Below, one piece after another: positions 1 through 7,875 of a stretch of 45,749 bases of DNA. Origin of the DNA: Chthonomonadaceae bacterium (GTDB taxonomy: Bacteria; Armatimonadota; Chthonomonadetes; Chthonomonadales; Chthonomonadaceae); NCBI GenBank assembly GCA_027450145.1, contig DAIDKH010000033.1, positions 1 through 45,749 on the forward strand, written 5' to 3'. The position numbers and the translations under genes are program-made. Position 1 is the stretch's first letter, and every line of letters begins with the position of its first letter. The notes under the pieces are model-generated. The model was not told the DNA's origin. It saw nothing but the letters and a program-made list of their open reading frames with translations, and did not search any database.

Positions 1-284
1 ATAGAAACAATCGCGCCAGGTACGAACACCGGTTTTAAAGTGTCCTAACCAAAGTTGTAACGAACGAATTACAGAACCAGGAGGGTTGGTCCCCGGTGCT
101 GTGCGATGAGCTGGTTTTCACGCGGTTGTCTCGGTTGTCTATTGTTAGGTGCCACAGCACTGATCCCGAAGTGAACAAGAATGATCTCCGAATTCAAACT
201 GGCTAGAACTTCATGCGGCTGAACTAGCTCGTTCCAATGTACTGGTCAATTTTACATAACAGACATTATCGGACGTTTACTCAC
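1..284. other. stretch without a recognisable gene
   Basis: No credible reading frame and no tRNA, tmRNA, RNase P or SRP RNA signature was found on either strand. The stretch lies downstream of a minus-strand terminator, so it may hold the 3' or 5' flank of a gene outside the window. Nothing further can be supported. Confidence 0.5.
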
Positions 285-319
285 CAAATAAAAATCCCCC
301 GACTGCGGTCGAGGGATTT
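285..319 (-). terminator. Rho-independent terminator
   Basis: On the minus strand AAATCCCTCGAC, a short TGCG-type loop and GTCGGGGGATTT form a long stem with one mismatch, followed directly by a T-rich run (the A-rich bases at 285-295 on the plus strand). It lies just downstream of the small membrane protein gene and probably ends the transcript of that gene and the response regulator. Confidence 0.85.
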
Positions 320-340
320 GCGCGATGAACTTAAGTGAGC

Positions 341-622
341 TTACTTATGGCTGACATGCCCGTTAAACGTTGGTTCAGTGAATGCAGGATGTATTGGTAT
401 CTCTGGCACCGACTGCTCGATCTCTGTGATCTTGCTGTAGCAGTCCGAAAGCACATCTTCGATATTCCGCATGGCTGCATCAGCCGTCAGCACCGGCCGC
501 TTCGATGCCCGCCACAGCGCAACGGCAGAAACCGCCGCTATGCCGGCCAGCGCTGCCGCGCTGCATGCTAAAATGATCGCTCCAACACGCTTATTGTCAT
601 CAATGTCATACATATCCGGCAT
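341..622 (-). CDS. small single-pass membrane protein, function unknown
   Basis: A 93-residue protein with one clear hydrophobic segment near residues 13-37 (VGAIILACSAAALAG onward), a basic stop-transfer RASKR, then a mostly polar C-terminal tail of about 50 residues. The layout recalls YtxH-like or phage-shock-type small membrane proteins, but I see no diagnostic motif and assign no function. It begins 20 bases after the stop of the receiver-domain gene and is followed by a strong terminator, so the two are probably co-transcribed. The ATG has a weak GAGG upstream; an in-frame ATG three codons later is an alternative start. Confidence 0.6.
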   Translation of the reverse strand: MPDMYDIDDNKRVGAIILACSAAALAGIAAVSAVALWRASKRPVLTADAAMRNIEDVLSDCYSKITEIEQSVPEIPIHPAFTEPTFNGHVSHK

Positions 623-642
623 ATTCTTAATCCAGCCTCGAT

Positions 643-1047
643 TTACCCGAGGTCCACAACACCCGAATCGGTGTCATTAAGAGAACTGAGAATCCTCTTG
701 ACAAAGGAGATTAGCTCCAGCGGGTTAAACGGCTTTGTGAGATAACAGTCCACACCAGATGACCACCCTCGAAAGACATCTGCGTCCTGGGCTTTGGCAG
801 TCAGCATAATTACTGGAATGTCACGCGTGACGGGATTTTTGCGGAGCTCCTGCAACACAGAGAAGCCGTCCATATAAGGCATCATCACGTCAAGTACCAC
901 GAGATCGGGCCTCTCCGATTCCACCTTCTCAAGGGCTTCTTTGCCATCGTACGCCGTTACAACTTCGTAACCCGCCCGTTGCAGGTTAACCTGTACCAGA
1001 CGCACAATATGACGCTCGTCGTCAACTGCCAGTATTTTCTTGGCCAT
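643..1047 (-). CDS. single-domain response regulator (CheY/Spo0F-like receiver)
   Basis: A 134-residue stand-alone receiver domain. It starts MAKKILAVDDE with the acidic metal-binding pair, carries the phospho-acceptor Asp in VVLDVMMPYMDG, the conserved switch Thr in MLTAKA and the invariant Lys in LTKPFNP. There is no DNA-binding or enzymatic output domain, so it probably signals by protein contact or phosphorelay. The frame stays open 22 codons upstream, but the internal ATG gives the family-typical N-terminus and has a GAGG about 11 bases before it. No histidine kinase is nearby; the only companion is the small membrane protein downstream. Confidence 0.9.
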   Translation of the reverse strand: MAKKILAVDDERHIVRLVQVNLQRAGYEVVTAYDGKEALEKVESERPDLVVLDVMMPYMDGFSVLQELRKNPVTRDIPVIMLTAKAQDADVFRGWSSGVDCYLTKPFNPLELISFVKRILSSLNDTDSGVVDLG

Positions 1048-1235
1048 TTGCTTCAAGTCCTCAATACGGGGATTTTGACCCGCGATGTGATGAAATTCTT
1101 CTCGAACGACCAAAGGTGCCTACGAATTTTCGTTTACTACCAATGACCGTCCGGAACGCACAAAAGTATAGCACAACGGTTGCAGACTGTCAATTTAGAA
1201 GCCTAGTTATCCTGTAAGTTTCACTAGTTCGTGCG

Positions 1236-1985
1236 TTAACTAGCTAGAGATTGACTTAACCGATGTTCATGCGCTGATGCAACGACGACGTGCGCCAGAT
1301 GTGAGTCTTGGACGACTGAAAAGTAATTACTCAAAACGGTTTCGAGAGTCTTATTGCAGTCGTCCAATGTTCGCACGCAGGTATTACGAAGGTACCCATA
1401 GGCCGATGAGAAGTTTGGCCATTCGAGTACCGGACTTACTTGGATAGCCCGTAATGACACCTGCTGCAATACGCAGTCTCCTCGTATAACCAACGCTGCA
1501 CCGGCAGCTTTATCATTCGTGTCACAATCCACAAGATCTGCCTCAGTGCTTAAACTGAAGCAATCAAATTGATCGTCGTTTGGGCCCTTATGATTACCAG
1601 CAACAGCAGTAATACCAAGATTTAGTAGTAAGCCCCTACTGAACTGCAACAGAGTGCGATGGAGGCATTTAACACGGCTTCCGTTACCGCAACCCAGTGC
1701 TGTCGTGCGGAACACCAAGGACATAGTTAGCTCACCGAGGTGAATTACTGCTCTTCCACCGGTCGGCCGGGTGACCACGGGTATGTCAACACCTAACTCA
1801 AGGCCGTGCCACGTCTCGGGAATTCGGCGCTGATTTCGACCCAAGGTAACCGTTGGTTCACTCCAACTATATAGACGAGCGATGCCAGCGTAATTGCAGT
1901 CTGGCAGTAACTCCAGCATCGCTTCATCTACGGCCATATTCCATTTCCCGTCGCCAGACAGGTCCGGAAGAAGAGCAATTTGCAC
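1236..1985 (-). CDS. lipM: LipM/LplA-family octanoyl- or lipoate-protein transferase
   Basis: A protein of about 249 residues of the biotin/lipoate ligase fold. Visible motifs are NMAVDEAML near the N-terminus, RPTGGRAVIH at about 73-82 (acyl-binding loop), a Cys followed by Phe (FDCFS, about residue 142) in the place of the LipM catalytic cysteine, and a Lys (NDKAAGAAL, about 159) matching the catalytic lysine. The cysteine favours LipM-type octanoyl-ACP:GcvH transfer over ATP-dependent LplA. The frame runs open into gcvPB, but I chose the GTG 13 bases after the gcvPB stop. The position at the end of the gcv operon fits modification of the GcvH made just upstream. Assignment among LipM, LplA and LipL remains open. 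Confidence 0.8.
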   Translation of the reverse strand: MQIALLPDLSGDGKWNMAVDEAMLELLPDCNYAGIARLYSWSEPTVTLGRNQRRIPETWHGLELGVDIPVVTRPTGGRAVIHLGELTMSLVFRTTALGCGNGSRVKCLHRTLLQFSRGLLLNLGITAVAGNHKGPNDDQFDCFSLSTEADLVDCDTNDKAAGAALVIRGDCVLQQVSLRAIQVSPVLEWPNFSSAYGYLRNTCVRTLDDCNKTLETVLSNYFSVVQDSHLAHVVVASAHEHRLSQSLAS

Positions 1986-1998
1986 GCTGACGACTACC

Positions 1999-3480
1999 CT
2001 ACTCTTCTGGTGCAAACAGTGGCTCATAACGTAGGTCCAGAGACTTGACGGCCAGGGTTTCATCCAACCGGGATACTGGCGTGTTATGAGGCGCACTCTT
2101 AAGTTGTTCAGGGCATTCAATTGCCTCAACAGCTATACGTTTCATTACTTCAATGAACGCGTCTAGAGTCTGCTTACTTTCGGTTTCAGTTGGCTCGATC
2201 ATGAGGGCTTCAGGAACAATTAATGGGAAGTAGTTCGTTGGCGGATGTATTCCGTAGTCCATTAATCGCTTTGAAATGTCCAACGCTCGCACCCCCGATT
2301 GTTGTTTCTGCCGCGATGCGGTCAATACAACCTCGTGCATGCATATAGGGCTCTTGTATGCCACATCGTAGGAGTCCTGCAGCTGTGATCTTATATAGTT
2401 CGCGTTAATCAGAGCGTTCTCTCCCACCGCTCGTAAACCCAACGGGCCCAGGGCACGAATATAGGTGTACGCCCTTACGGCAATAAGAAACGCACCATAA
2501 AACGAATGGATCTTGCCAATAGATTTTGGCCTATCGTGACAAAACGAAAAGGCGCCAGTGTCCTTGTCCCTTGTCACAACCGGAACGGGCAAGTACGGCT
2601 CAAGCCGTTGCTTTACGCTCACCGCCCCGCAGCCAGGACCACCGCCACCATGAGGAGTGCTGAAGGTCTTGTGCAGATTGAAATGCATTACATCAAATCC
2701 CATGTCGCCCGGGCGCGCAAGGCCCAGCATAGCATTCATGTTTGCACCATCACAATAGACCAGGCCTCCGGCATCGTGCACGAGCTGACAAATCTCTACT
2801 ATGTCACTCTCGAATAGGCCGACAGTATTAGGGTTGGTTAGCATTAGGGCTGCCGTATCTGGCCCGAGTGCCGCCTTTAAAGCGTTTAGGTCAGTGCATC
2901 CCCTATCGTTTGATGGTATCCCTTTCACCTTAAAGCCGCACGAGGCCGCGCTAGCAGGATTTGTGCCATGGGCGGAATCAGGTATCACCACAACGTTTCG
3001 CTGCAGGTCACCCCTATCGGAATGGTACGCCTTAATCATCATCATGGAGAGTAATTCTCCATGTGCCCCTGCGGATGGCTGCAGGGTAGTGGCGTACATG
3101 CCGCAGATATCGGCTAGGTGTTGTTGCAGCTGATAAATGAGCTCAAGTGCACCTTGCGCAGTTTGTTCGGGTTGCATTGGATGCAAACTCGCAAAACCCG
3201 GTAACGCCGCAGTGCGCTCATTTATGCGTGGGTTATACTTCATCGTGCAGGAGCCCAGTGGATAGAAGCCCGTGTCAATGGCGTAATTTCTATGCGAGAG
3301 CCGCGTAAAGTGCCGAACGACATCAAGCTCTGAAACCTCTGGCAGTGGCAGCGAAGAGCGCAGGTTTTCTTCACCCAGCAACTCTGCCGCCGACTTTTGC
3401 GGTACATCACAATCCGGAAGGTTGGCACCGCGGCGACCATTTCGGCTAAGTTCGAAGATCAGCGGTTCGTGATCAATCAT
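1999..3480 (-). CDS. gcvPB: glycine dehydrogenase (decarboxylating) subunit 2, GcvPB
   Basis: A 493-residue C-terminal half of the split P-protein. It decarboxylates glycine on PLP and passes the aminomethyl group to lipoyl-GcvH. The N-terminal [11 protein letters not shown] is typical of the family, and the PLP-binding lysine sits in [18 protein letters not shown] glycine-rich GAHGELLSM segment is also present. Its ATG shares the final A of the gcvPA stop (TGATG), which indicates translational coupling to its obligate partner subunit. Length matches the family. Split P-proteins are typical of Firmicutes, Thermotogae, archaea and several deep phyla, unlike the single-chain form of proteobacteria. 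Confidence 0.96.
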   Translation of the reverse strand: MIDHEPLIFELSRNGRRGANLPDCDVPQKSAAELLGEENLRSSLPLPEVSELDVVRHFTRLSHRNYAIDTGFYPLGSCTMKYNPRINERTAALPGFASLHPMQPEQTAQGALELIYQLQQHLADICGMYATTLQPSAGAHGELLSMMMIKAYHSDRGDLQRNVVVIPDSAHGTNPASAASCGFKVKGIPSNDRGCTDLNALKAALGPDTAALMLTNPNTVGLFESDIVEICQLVHDAGGLVYCDGANMNAMLGLARPGDMGFDVMHFNLHKTFSTPHGGGGPGCGAVSVKQRLEPYLPVPVVTRDKDTGAFSFCHDRPKSIGKIHSFYGAFLIAVRAYTYIRALGPLGLRAVGENALINANYIRSQLQDSYDVAYKSPICMHEVVLTASRQKQQSGVRALDISKRLMDYGIHPPTNYFPLIVPEALMIEPTETESKQTLDAFIEVMKRIAVEAIECPEQLKSAPHNTPVSRLDETLAVKSLDLRYEPLFAPEE

Positions 3481-4817
3481 CAGCAGGATACCTCCTCCAG
3501 AATAGTCCGCACCGCGTCAACAAATAAGTCAATATCCCCTCGTGTCTTCGTTTCAGTGACACAAACCAACCAGCCATTTGCAAGGTGTGCACCGTACTGC
3601 GATAAGGATAGGCCGCCGATGATTCCATGTTTCAGCAACGCGTTGTTCATTATCTCCGGATTAACTGGCAATTTCAGTGCGAATTCTTTGAAGAATGGGC
3701 GATCCGGGAACAACATACTCACACCTTTTAGGGCACAGAGACGCTCACAGGCGTAATGTGCTTTTTGAAGCGACAGGTCTGCAGCAGAACGTAGCCCATT
3801 CTTTCCCATAGCGCTAAGGTAAATAGTGGCGGCCAAAGCCAGGAGTGACTGGTTGGTACAGATATTACTCGTTGCCTTCTCGCGACGAATGTCCTGCTCT
3901 CGGGTACGAAGGGTCATTGTATAACCACGCCTGCCCTCAAGGTCCACGGTGCCGCCGACAATGCGCCCAGGAAAGCTACGCACAAACGACTTTTTGCACG
4001 CAAAAAACCCTAACAGAGGACCTCCAAACGCCATTGCATTCCCAAGGCCCTGGCCTTCCCCTACCACGACGTCGGCATCATAATACGACGGTGGCTTCAA
4101 GAGTGCCAACGCAACGGGATCGCTGGCCACAACCAGCAGACCACCAGCTTTATGAACCGCGGAAGAGAGCACCTGCAAGGGTTGAACACACCCGAAGAAG
4201 TCTGGAGATTGAGTTAAAACGCAGGCCGTAGATGAATTGAAATGCTCAACCGCTTCCTCGGGACACACCTCAATATATTCAAGGCTGGAGGATTTTAAGT
4301 AGGTTTTTACGACCTCTCGATAGTTAGGATGAACATTGGTCAGCACGACCACCTGCTCTCGACCCGTAGTATGCACGGCCATGAGAGCCGCCTCGGCCAA
4401 GCTAGTAGCTGCGTCATACATTGACGCGTTGCTGAGCTCCATACCTGTAAGACCGCATATCATGGTCTGAAATTCATAGATGGCCTGTAGCATACCCTGG
4501 CTCATCTCTGGCTGATATGGCGTATAGGCGGTGGCAAACTCACCTCTCGAGGCAAGTGCAGCAACGACTGCGGGCCTAAAGTGATCGTAGATTCCTGCGC
4601 CCAGGAAACAGAGCATCTCTTCGGCATTTGCATTTCGTGCCGCAAGAGCGCTCAGGTGGCGGTAAAGGCTGTGTTCGTCAAGCGCCGGGGGAATGGGCAG
4701 ATCACCTGACCATCTTACCTGGGAAGGAATTGGAGCTAAAAGCTCGTTAAATGAGCTAACACCGATAGCGCTCAGCATCTCCTGCCTATCGGTGTCCGTG
4801 TTGCTGATGTAGGCCAC
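3480..4817 (-). CDS. gcvPA: glycine dehydrogenase (decarboxylating) subunit 1, GcvPA
   Basis: The N-terminal half of the split P-protein, about 445 residues. The family-typical start [13 protein letters not shown] is followed by a [11 protein letters not shown] segment, [11 protein letters not shown] and a [12 protein letters not shown] stretch, all characteristic of GcvPA. I chose the GTG that begins VAYISNTD, 4 bases after the gcvH stop, because it gives the normal N-terminus and has a G-rich stretch upstream; an ATG 12 codons earlier (4853) that overlaps gcvH is the alternative. The stop is coupled to gcvPB by a one-base overlap. Confidence 0.93.
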   Translation of the reverse strand: MAYISNTDTDRQEMLSAIGVSSFNELLAPIPSQVRWSGDLPIPPALDEHSLYRHLSALAARNANAEEMLCFLGAGIYDHFRPAVVAALASRGEFATAYTPYQPEMSQGMLQAIYEFQTMICGLTGMELSNASMYDAATSLAEAALMAVHTTGREQVVVLTNVHPNYREVVKTYLKSSSLEYIEVCPEEAVEHFNSSTACVLTQSPDFFGCVQPLQVLSSAVHKAGGLLVVASDPVALALLKPPSYYDADVVVGEGQGLGNAMAFGGPLLGFFACKKSFVRSFPGRIVGGTVDLEGRRGYTMTLRTREQDIRREKATSNICTNQSLLALAATIYLSAMGKNGLRSAADLSLQKAHYACERLCALKGVSMLFPDRPFFKEFALKLPVNPEIMNNALLKHGIIGGLSLSQYGAHLANGWLVCVTETKTRGDIDLFVDAVRTILEEVSC

Positions 4818-4821
4818 GTTT

Positions 4822-5214
4822 TTAGTGAGCCCCCGCCTCTGCAAACTTGACATAGTCCTCTGCCGTCATAAGTTGAGCCAATTCAGAAGAATCTGAAAGT
4901 TCAACCTTGATAAGCCAACCCTGCCCAAACGGATCTTCGTTCACGACTTCGGTATGGTCGATAATACTTGAGTTTATTTCGGTAACGGTTCCGCTCACGG
5001 GTGAAAACAGTTCCGAGACGGCCTTAACCGACTCGATTTCGCCAAATTGGGCATCAAATTGCAGTAATCTGCCTGGCTCCGGTAGGTCCAGGTACGTTAT
5101 ATCTCCAAGTTCGGCCTGAGCATGGTCCGTTATTCCAATCGTTACCACGCCGCCTTCAATCCGAACCCATTCATGGGTTTTGCTGTATTTAAGATCCTCT
5201 GGTGTTGTCGCCAC
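4822..5214 (-). CDS. gcvH: glycine cleavage system H protein
   Basis: A 130-residue lipoyl carrier protein that shuttles the aminomethyl intermediate between P, T and L proteins. The N-terminus contains KYSKTHEWVR and the lipoyl-attachment lysine lies in GEIESVKAVSEL, followed by FSPVSGTVTEIN as expected. It starts at GTG with AGAGAGGA about 8 bases upstream, 18 bases after gcvT. The C-terminus runs to within 4 bases of gcvPA. The acyltransferase that could load this lysine is encoded four genes downstream. Confidence 0.96.
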   Translation of the reverse strand: MATTPEDLKYSKTHEWVRIEGGVVTIGITDHAQAELGDITYLDLPEPGRLLQFDAQFGEIESVKAVSELFSPVSGTVTEINSSIIDHTEVVNEDPFGQGWLIKVELSDSSELAQLMTAEDYVKFAEAGAH

Positions 5215-5232
5215 GTTTGTTGTCCTCTCTGG

Positions 5233-6333
5233 TTATCGAGCAAACTGGAGCATCGCCTTTTTGGGGATAATCTCCGCGTCTACATATTTGTCACGCACCT
5301 GAATTTGCACAACGGTTCCTGGTACGGCTGCCCAACTGTCTACGTAGGCCATTGCAAGAGTAAGATTGTTCACCGGGGAAAACGTTCCACTCGTGATAGT
5401 GCCTATTTTCTCCCCATTCGAGAAAAGAGTATACCCTTGCCGTGGCTGCATCCTCTGTACAGATTTTAAGCCCATAAGCTTACGGGTTGGCTTACCCGCC
5501 TTTAGGCTAACAATAGATTCACGTCCTATAAATTCTCCCTTTGTGAGGCTAACAGCCCACATAAGGAGAGCTTCCACGGGCGACGTAAAGTCATCAATCT
5601 CATGACCATAGAGCGGATATCCAGCCTCGATGCGTAACGTATCGCGCGCACCTAACCCGCACGGCACAGCTCCCTGTTCCATTAGTGAACCCCAAAGACG
5701 TTCACCTGCATCCGCAGGGGCAATCAGTTCAAACCCGTCTTCACCCGTGTACCCAGTTCTGCAGGCTGTAATTGCGAATTTGGAGCCCTCGGCAGCAAAC
5801 TCGAGAGGTGCAAAACAAAAGCGGTCAATTTCCTTCACTTCTGGGGATTTGAGCGTACGAGCCACTAAGTCAACTGCATCAGGTCCTTGTACCGCGATCA
5901 TTACAGTATCGTTAGTGACAACATTGAACTGTACTCCTGAGGAAGCATGAGTTTTGAGCCAATCGATATCTTTGTCGCTGTTGGAGGCGTTGATCACAAC
6001 AAGAAAACGGCTAGGACCGACCCTGTAAACGATGATATCATCGATGATGCCGCCCTCTGGATTTGGGATGAGCGAATAGTGTGCCTTCCCTAGACCTAAC
6101 GTACCGACGTCATTGGTCGTCGTGCGCTGCAACAGTGCGAGCGCATCCTCACCTTCGATATACAGTCGTCCCATGTGACTTATGTCGAAGATGCCGCATT
6201 TGTTTCGTACAGCGCGAGCCTCATCCAGAATGCTCGAATACATTACGGGCATATCCCAGCCGGCAAAGGGTACCATGCGCGCACCGAGTTTGTTGTGTGC
6301 TGCATGTAGCGGAGTATGATGAAGCGTCTCCAT
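5233..6333 (-). CDS. gcvT: glycine cleavage system T protein (aminomethyltransferase)
   Basis: A 366-residue tetrahydrofolate-dependent aminomethyltransferase. The start LHHTPLHAAHNKLGARMVPFAGWDMPV is family-typical; also visible are GIFDISHMG, the ACRTGYTGEDGFEL signature, GLGARDTLRIEAGYPLYGHE and the C-terminal GTITSGTFSP. It releases ammonia and methylene-THF from the H-protein-bound intermediate, feeding one-carbon units to folate. The ATG overlaps the stop of the preceding lipid-binding-like gene by one base, with AAGAAGGA as ribosome binding site inside that gene, so it is co-translated with it rather than having its own leader; I see no glycine riboswitch immediately before it. Confidence 0.97.
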   Translation of the reverse strand: METLHHTPLHAAHNKLGARMVPFAGWDMPVMYSSILDEARAVRNKCGIFDISHMGRLYIEGEDALALLQRTTTNDVGTLGLGKAHYSLIPNPEGGIIDDIIVYRVGPSRFLVVINASNSDKDIDWLKTHASSGVQFNVVTNDTVMIAVQGPDAVDLVARTLKSPEVKEIDRFCFAPLEFAAEGSKFAITACRTGYTGEDGFELIAPADAGERLWGSLMEQGAVPCGLGARDTLRIEAGYPLYGHEIDDFTSPVEALLMWAVSLTKGEFIGRESIVSLKAGKPTRKLMGLKSVQRMQPRQGYTLFSNGEKIGTITSGTFSPVNNLTLAMAYVDSWAAVPGTVVQIQVRDKYVDAEIIPKKAMLQFAR

Positions 6334-7166
6334 TATTTGTCCTTCTTCCCAGCATCTGAATTTAGTGCAATCGGCAACTGCATCGTTCCCAAAAACTGTA
6401 CATCGATACCGTGAATAGCCACGCTACTCATTCTAAAAACTCCCTGCAATCCTAAATCGGTAACCGTATCTAACACAGGATTAACCTGCTTCGCCACCGC
6501 AGCAGACAGCCCCGGCGTAGCGGGTTGATGGTTGAGAACGACCACGGGTTGAGTTAAGTAAACATACCTGCCGCCGATTTCACGTAAGTGAAACTGCCCG
6601 TCTATTGGCATCCAAGTTCCAAGCAAATTTAGTTGTGCAGTTAGGAACACACGCCCGTTCGATATACGAACAGCGACCGAACGAAGTATTCGAGAGTATT
6701 TACGTGCGATAAACTCTTCTAAACCTGTGTCTCCCACCCATATGCGTGCAGGCCCGCTGTGTGCGGAACGCAACTGCAGTCGACCCCTAAAAACGGCATC
6801 TGCCGCATCGTAGGTGACCCTTGGTATCTCGGCAGTTAAACGGTCCACGGCAATACCGCTAAGGTCCAAGTTGCTCATTTTAAGCGTCAGTCTATCAATC
6901 TCGCCGCGCCAGGAACTATGAGGATGCAAATACAGCGGCAGGTCGCTTAGGTGAGCATCATGAACGCCAATGATTATATTTCTCCAGTGATTTGCTTCCA
7001 GGCCAAATATACCAGAGGGAACCATTGTTACGCGTACGGTGCTATGGGCACCAAACTCGTTGTGTACTTCTTCGTAGGCCCTTCGTTCCACTGACTTCAT
7101 TAAGCCAACATGTAGAACCAGCAAAAGCCCAATGGCTAATACCCCGTACTGCAGAGTATCATTCAT
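6333..7166 (-). CDS. LmeA/DUF2993-like lipid-binding protein
   Basis: A 277-residue protein with an N-terminal signal-anchor (YGVLAIGLLLVLHVGL, residues 8-23) and a beta-rich body. The pattern FGAHSTVRVTMVPSGIFGLEAN, with alternating hydrophobic strands and a later GDTGLEEFIARKY segment, resembles the DUF2993 (LmeA) family of tubular lipid-binding-like proteins. It is predicted to be anchored to the membrane with the body outside the cytoplasm. It sits 1 base after livF and overlaps gcvT by one base, so it links the transporter and the glycine cleavage genes. Function here is unknown; the family call rests on pattern resemblance. Confidence 0.65.
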   Translation of the reverse strand: MNDTLQYGVLAIGLLLVLHVGLMKSVERRAYEEVHNEFGAHSTVRVTMVPSGIFGLEANHWRNIIIGVHDAHLSDLPLYLHPHSSWRGEIDRLTLKMSNLDLSGIAVDRLTAEIPRVTYDAADAVFRGRLQLRSAHSGPARIWVGDTGLEEFIARKYSRILRSVAVRISNGRVFLTAQLNLLGTWMPIDGQFHLREIGGRYVYLTQPVVVLNHQPATPGLSAAVAKQVNPVLDTVTDLGLQGVFRMSSVAIHGIDVQFLGTMQLPIALNSDAGKKDK

Positions 7167-7167
7167 T

Positions 7168-7875
7168 TTACTCGCCCAAATATGCCCGCCGCACGCCGTC
7201 GTCTGTCATTAGATTCGCGGCATTGTCGCTCATAGTAACCTGGCCGGTCTCTAATACGTATCCGCGGTGCGCGACTCTAAGAGCCTGGTGAGCATTTTGC
7301 TCGACCAGCAGCACTGTGGTCCCCTGCTCGTTGATCTCCTGAATAATCTTAAAAATCGTTTGCACGAGAAACGGCGCAAGCCCAAGCGATGGCTCGTCAA
7401 GCATAAGTAGTGTTGGGCGCGCCATCAGAGCTCTACCCATAGCCAGCATCTGCTGCTCGCCTCCAGATAGCGTACCCGCAACCTGCCGTTCGCGCTCCTT
7501 TAAGCGTGGAAATAGGCTGAATACCCGATCCATATCCTCTAGTACGCTGCTCCTGCTTCCACGACGTGTGTAGGCTCCTAGCTGCAGATTCTCGTGCACG
7601 GTCATCGTCGAGAACACTCGGCGCCCCTCGGGCGATTGGCTAATTCCTAAGTGAACTATCTGATGCGGCGGAAGGGTGTGAATGGGCTTTCCATCCAGTT
7701 CAATGGTACCCGACTGCGGTTTAACCAACCCTGAAATAGTCCGAATCGTGGTAGATTTTCCAGCACCGTTTGCCCCGATCATGGTGACTATTTCACCCTT
7801 TTGCACCTCGAGAGATACTGAATTGAGCGCCTTTATGGCACCATACGAAACAGAAAGATCCGTCACTTTTAACAT
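7168..7875 (-). CDS. livF: branched-chain amino acid ABC transporter ATPase LivF
   Basis: A 235-residue ATPase with Walker A GANGAGKST, Q-loop around GISQSPEGRRVF, the signature LSGGEQQML, Walker B LLMLDEPSLGLAP and switch His in VEQNAHQAL. This is the standard LivF with no insertion, unlike its LivG partner. ATG is preferred: its A is the last base of the upstream TGA, and GGAGAGGG precedes it. A GTG one codon earlier is possible. It pairs with the LivG domain of the upstream fusion to form the nucleotide-binding dimer. Confidence 0.93.
   Translation of the reverse strand: MLKVTDLSVSYGAIKALNSVSLEVQKGEIVTMIGANGAGKSTTIRTISGLVKPQSGTIELDGKPIHTLPPHQIVHLGISQSPEGRRVFSTMTVHENLQLGAYTRRGSRSSVLEDMDRVFSLFPRLKERERQVAGTLSGGEQQMLAMGRALMARPTLLMLDEPSLGLAPFLVQTIFKIIQEINEQGTTVLLVEQNAHQALRVAHRGYVLETGQVTMSDNAANLMTDDGVRRAYLGE

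Noticed and set aside
335-680. Plus-strand frames over the small membrane protein gene
   Set aside because: They oppose a gene with a credible membrane segment and terminator and have no recognisable content.
5215-7167. Glycine riboswitch expected for a gcv operon
   Set aside because: gcvT starts inside the stop of the preceding gene and no aptamer-like leader or long intergenic space exists; if one is present it lies elsewhere.
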